Below, one piece after another: positions 62,326 to 64,000 of a stretch of DNA of 64,000 nt. A program made the translations under genes and the position numbers. The DNA lies in contig JANFNE010000032.1 in NCBI GenBank assembly GCA_024867545.1, positions 124,001 through 188,000 on the forward strand. The letters run 5' to 3'. The notes beneath the pieces are model-generated. The model had not been told where the DNA came from. It saw nothing but the letters and a program-made list of their open reading frames with translations, and searched no databases. This DNA is from Phytopythium helicoides (lineage: Eukaryota > Oomycota > Peronosporomycetes > Pythiales > Pythiaceae). The first letter of the stretch is position 1. Every line of letters begins with the position of its first letter.

Positions 62326-63537
62326 CGCGCTTCAACGCGGTTTTTTTACGGTAAGCGGCATACAAACGCGGACTCAAGGAGGCGTACTGTAGGTCGAGAG
62401 ATCCTGGAAATAGCTTTTTAACCACCCTAATGCGGGGCGAGATCTCCGTCCATGAACGAGTCACTCATCCGACACCACGCGTGGGAATCCGCCTTCACTT
62501 CTCTCCTCCGTGCAGCAGGCATTGCATGGCGTCGTTCGTGGTGGGACCCTCTCCAGCCCCCTTCCACTCGCGTGAGCTGCCGAGGATTTTGAGGATAGAG
62601 TCGATACGTACATCTCAACTTAGCACATGACGAATCGGCTTCATTGGAATGACAAGATCGCATAGACACGGGGGAAAAAATGTGGGTCAGCAATCGTTGG
62701 ATTTGTTGAGGTCGGTCGTTCTCGGCTGACCCAATATATGGGGTAATATATACTTGCAGACCGAAACGCGCGACGGTCGGTCGGTATTTGCTGGAAGCAC
62801 GCGAATGTACGCACTGTTCAGCGCAGGTGCGACCACATCACCCAACGCCACGGGTGACTCGCGCTGAGCCTGGCTGCCTGACCACCACACGATAGTTTGC
62901 ATGACTCGAGCGCCGAGGCTAACGAAAGCGGAGAAGAAATGTCATCGATGTTCGGGGACTTCGGACAGTTGGATGCCAACCGTCGTAGCCAGAGGCTGCT
63001 GGGTCGAGACGCAAGGACGCAAGGATCCGGAGATTCCCTCTAACCTCCTCGTTCATGTACTGCCACAGGGCGCGGCTTCTTGTGGCTAGCAAGCGTCTCA
63101 AGACCGAGTCACTGACGGGGTGATTGATAGGCGATGCAACTGTGCCAGGCGCGGGAGCGTGCAGAAAACGAGAACCAGCGAAAGTCGACAAAATGCAGCA
63201 AGTCATCACCCGCACACCTGACTCGACCGAGCTCGATGTTGAAAGCCACTAAGCTGCTGCTCTGAGTGATCGAGAATCGGGCCGACTTGAAACAAATCTG
63301 TCGCAGTACAACAGCAGACCGTGCTGTTTCACTCGGCTGGCAATTGCAAAGCCGGAAGAGCAAAGGACTTCGAAGAACATCCTTCAAGTCGATGCTTCCT
63401 TCAAGCGATCTTGACTTCGTTTCGCCTGTTGAAAAAAAAAATCAGTTAGCACCTTGAGGCGCGTTCCTAGAAGCAGATGGAGATGGTGGTTGGCATCCCG
63501 TGGCAAAAAGATCGGATTTAGGAATTATGTTGGAGTT
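62326..63537. other. Spacer
   Basis: No gene recognised. A T7 run precedes the upstream end of the bZIP gene and an AT-rich TATATGGGGTAATATATAC occurs near 62734. Nothing else supported. Confidence 0.35.
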
Positions 63538-64000
63538 CTAGATCTGCATGGACGAGAGCGTCGAGGCGCACGACATGAAGGCGAACCAGGACGGCATGGC
63601 TCCCATGAACTCGGCCATCTCAGGCGTTACAACCTCTATGTAGTGGCCCACGAACACCACGTCGATTGGCCGCGCCGACTCGGCCTCGAGCCAAAAGTGA
63701 AAGTTGGCCGGAGGAGTCCCGCTGCAGAGCTGCAAAATATAGGCGTCATCTGCCTCGGGCACAGGCCCATGCGTGCCATTGCCAATCGACCTGATAAATG
63801 GGAGCATTGTCAGTCACACCTGCTTTGTCAACCCACCAGCAAATAAAAAAAGTAGTAGTACCACGATGTTAGTCGAGTCCCCTTGGCATCGATGAACAAG
63901 TTCATGTGCGATGGTCCAGAGAATCGCAGATGAATCTTGCGGCGATCCGTCTCGCTCGAGTAGGTCGAGGAAAGCACTTCCAGTCTGTGAGCACCCATTT
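63538..64000 (-). CDS. C-terminus of probable ERMP1-like M28 peptidase (partial)
   Basis: The gene runs off the right edge. The last exon is 63790-63538, joined in phase 2 through a 71-nt intron (63861-63791) to an exon covering 63862 to about 63983 or beyond the edge. The visible 120-odd residues read like the lumenal tail of ER metallopeptidase 1/Fxna: GPSHMNLFIDAKG, LTSWSIGNG, an aromatic FHFWLEAE segment, VFVGHYIEVVTPEMAEFMGAMPSWF, ending with a Ser/Thr-rich stretch. ERMP1 proteins are multi-span ER membrane enzymes with a zinc M28 domain at the N-terminus, which lies outside this window, so the catalytic residues cannot be checked. The assignment rests on the pattern of the tail only. 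Confidence 0.6.

Overview
The window is nuclear DNA of an oomycete, most likely a Pythium-like member of the Peronosporales/Pythiales. The reasons are dense GC-rich genes, many intronless or with 57-107 nt GT-AG introns, a conserved oomycete-style initiator/FPR core promoter (TCACTTCCCATTCTTC), bZIP factors with the oomycete-type basic region and C-terminal domain, and expanded secreted-protein genes. Genus and species are inference.

Layout. 0.3-1.2 kb: a decayed ubiquitin-like reading frame. 1.6-3.5 kb: a five-exon coiled-coil protein. 3.6-21.7 kb: an intronless 18 kb midasin gene (MDN1), divergent from PWP1 (21.9-23.7 kb); both products act in ribosome biogenesis. 24.2-28.0 kb: a large inverted repeat carrying two near-identical copies (A, B) of a secreted cysteine-containing protein, with 46-bp tandem repeats at its centre. 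28-31.4 kb: gene-poor, with repeat fragments, remnants of a Ser/Gly-repeat gene and a 37-bp palindrome. 31.7 kb: secreted copy C. 33.3-42.8 kb: a hexapeptide acetyltransferase, Tudor-SN, an 11-exon FKBP-TPR isomerase, and an F-box + CDK-like + cyclin fusion. 43.3 kb: secreted copy D, inverted relative to C. 46.2-49.4 kb: UPF1. 49.9 kb: a GRAM/WBP2-like gene. 51.3 kb: a small Cys-rich basic protein. 52.8-57.1 kb: a PDS5 cohesin regulator broken by many single-base frameshifts. 57.8-62.3 kb: two bZIP factors lacking the invariant basic-region Asn. 63.5 kb to the edge: the C-terminus of a probable ERMP1-like M28 peptidase.

The most unusual element is the 817-residue protein at 39904-42766. It places an F-box, a CDK-type kinase fold and a complete cyclin in one chain, and the kinase has lost its catalytic Asp (HRN in place of HRD) and the metal-binding Asn. 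It reads as a covalently tethered pseudo-CDK/cyclin joined to an SCF adaptor, which suggests a degradation receptor or scaffold rather than an active kinase.

Housekeeping genes dominate (ribosome assembly, NMD, cohesion, RNA silencing/TSN, protein folding). The accessory layer is the secreted family and its repeats. All splice models below were built by eye from GT/AG sites and reading-frame continuity.
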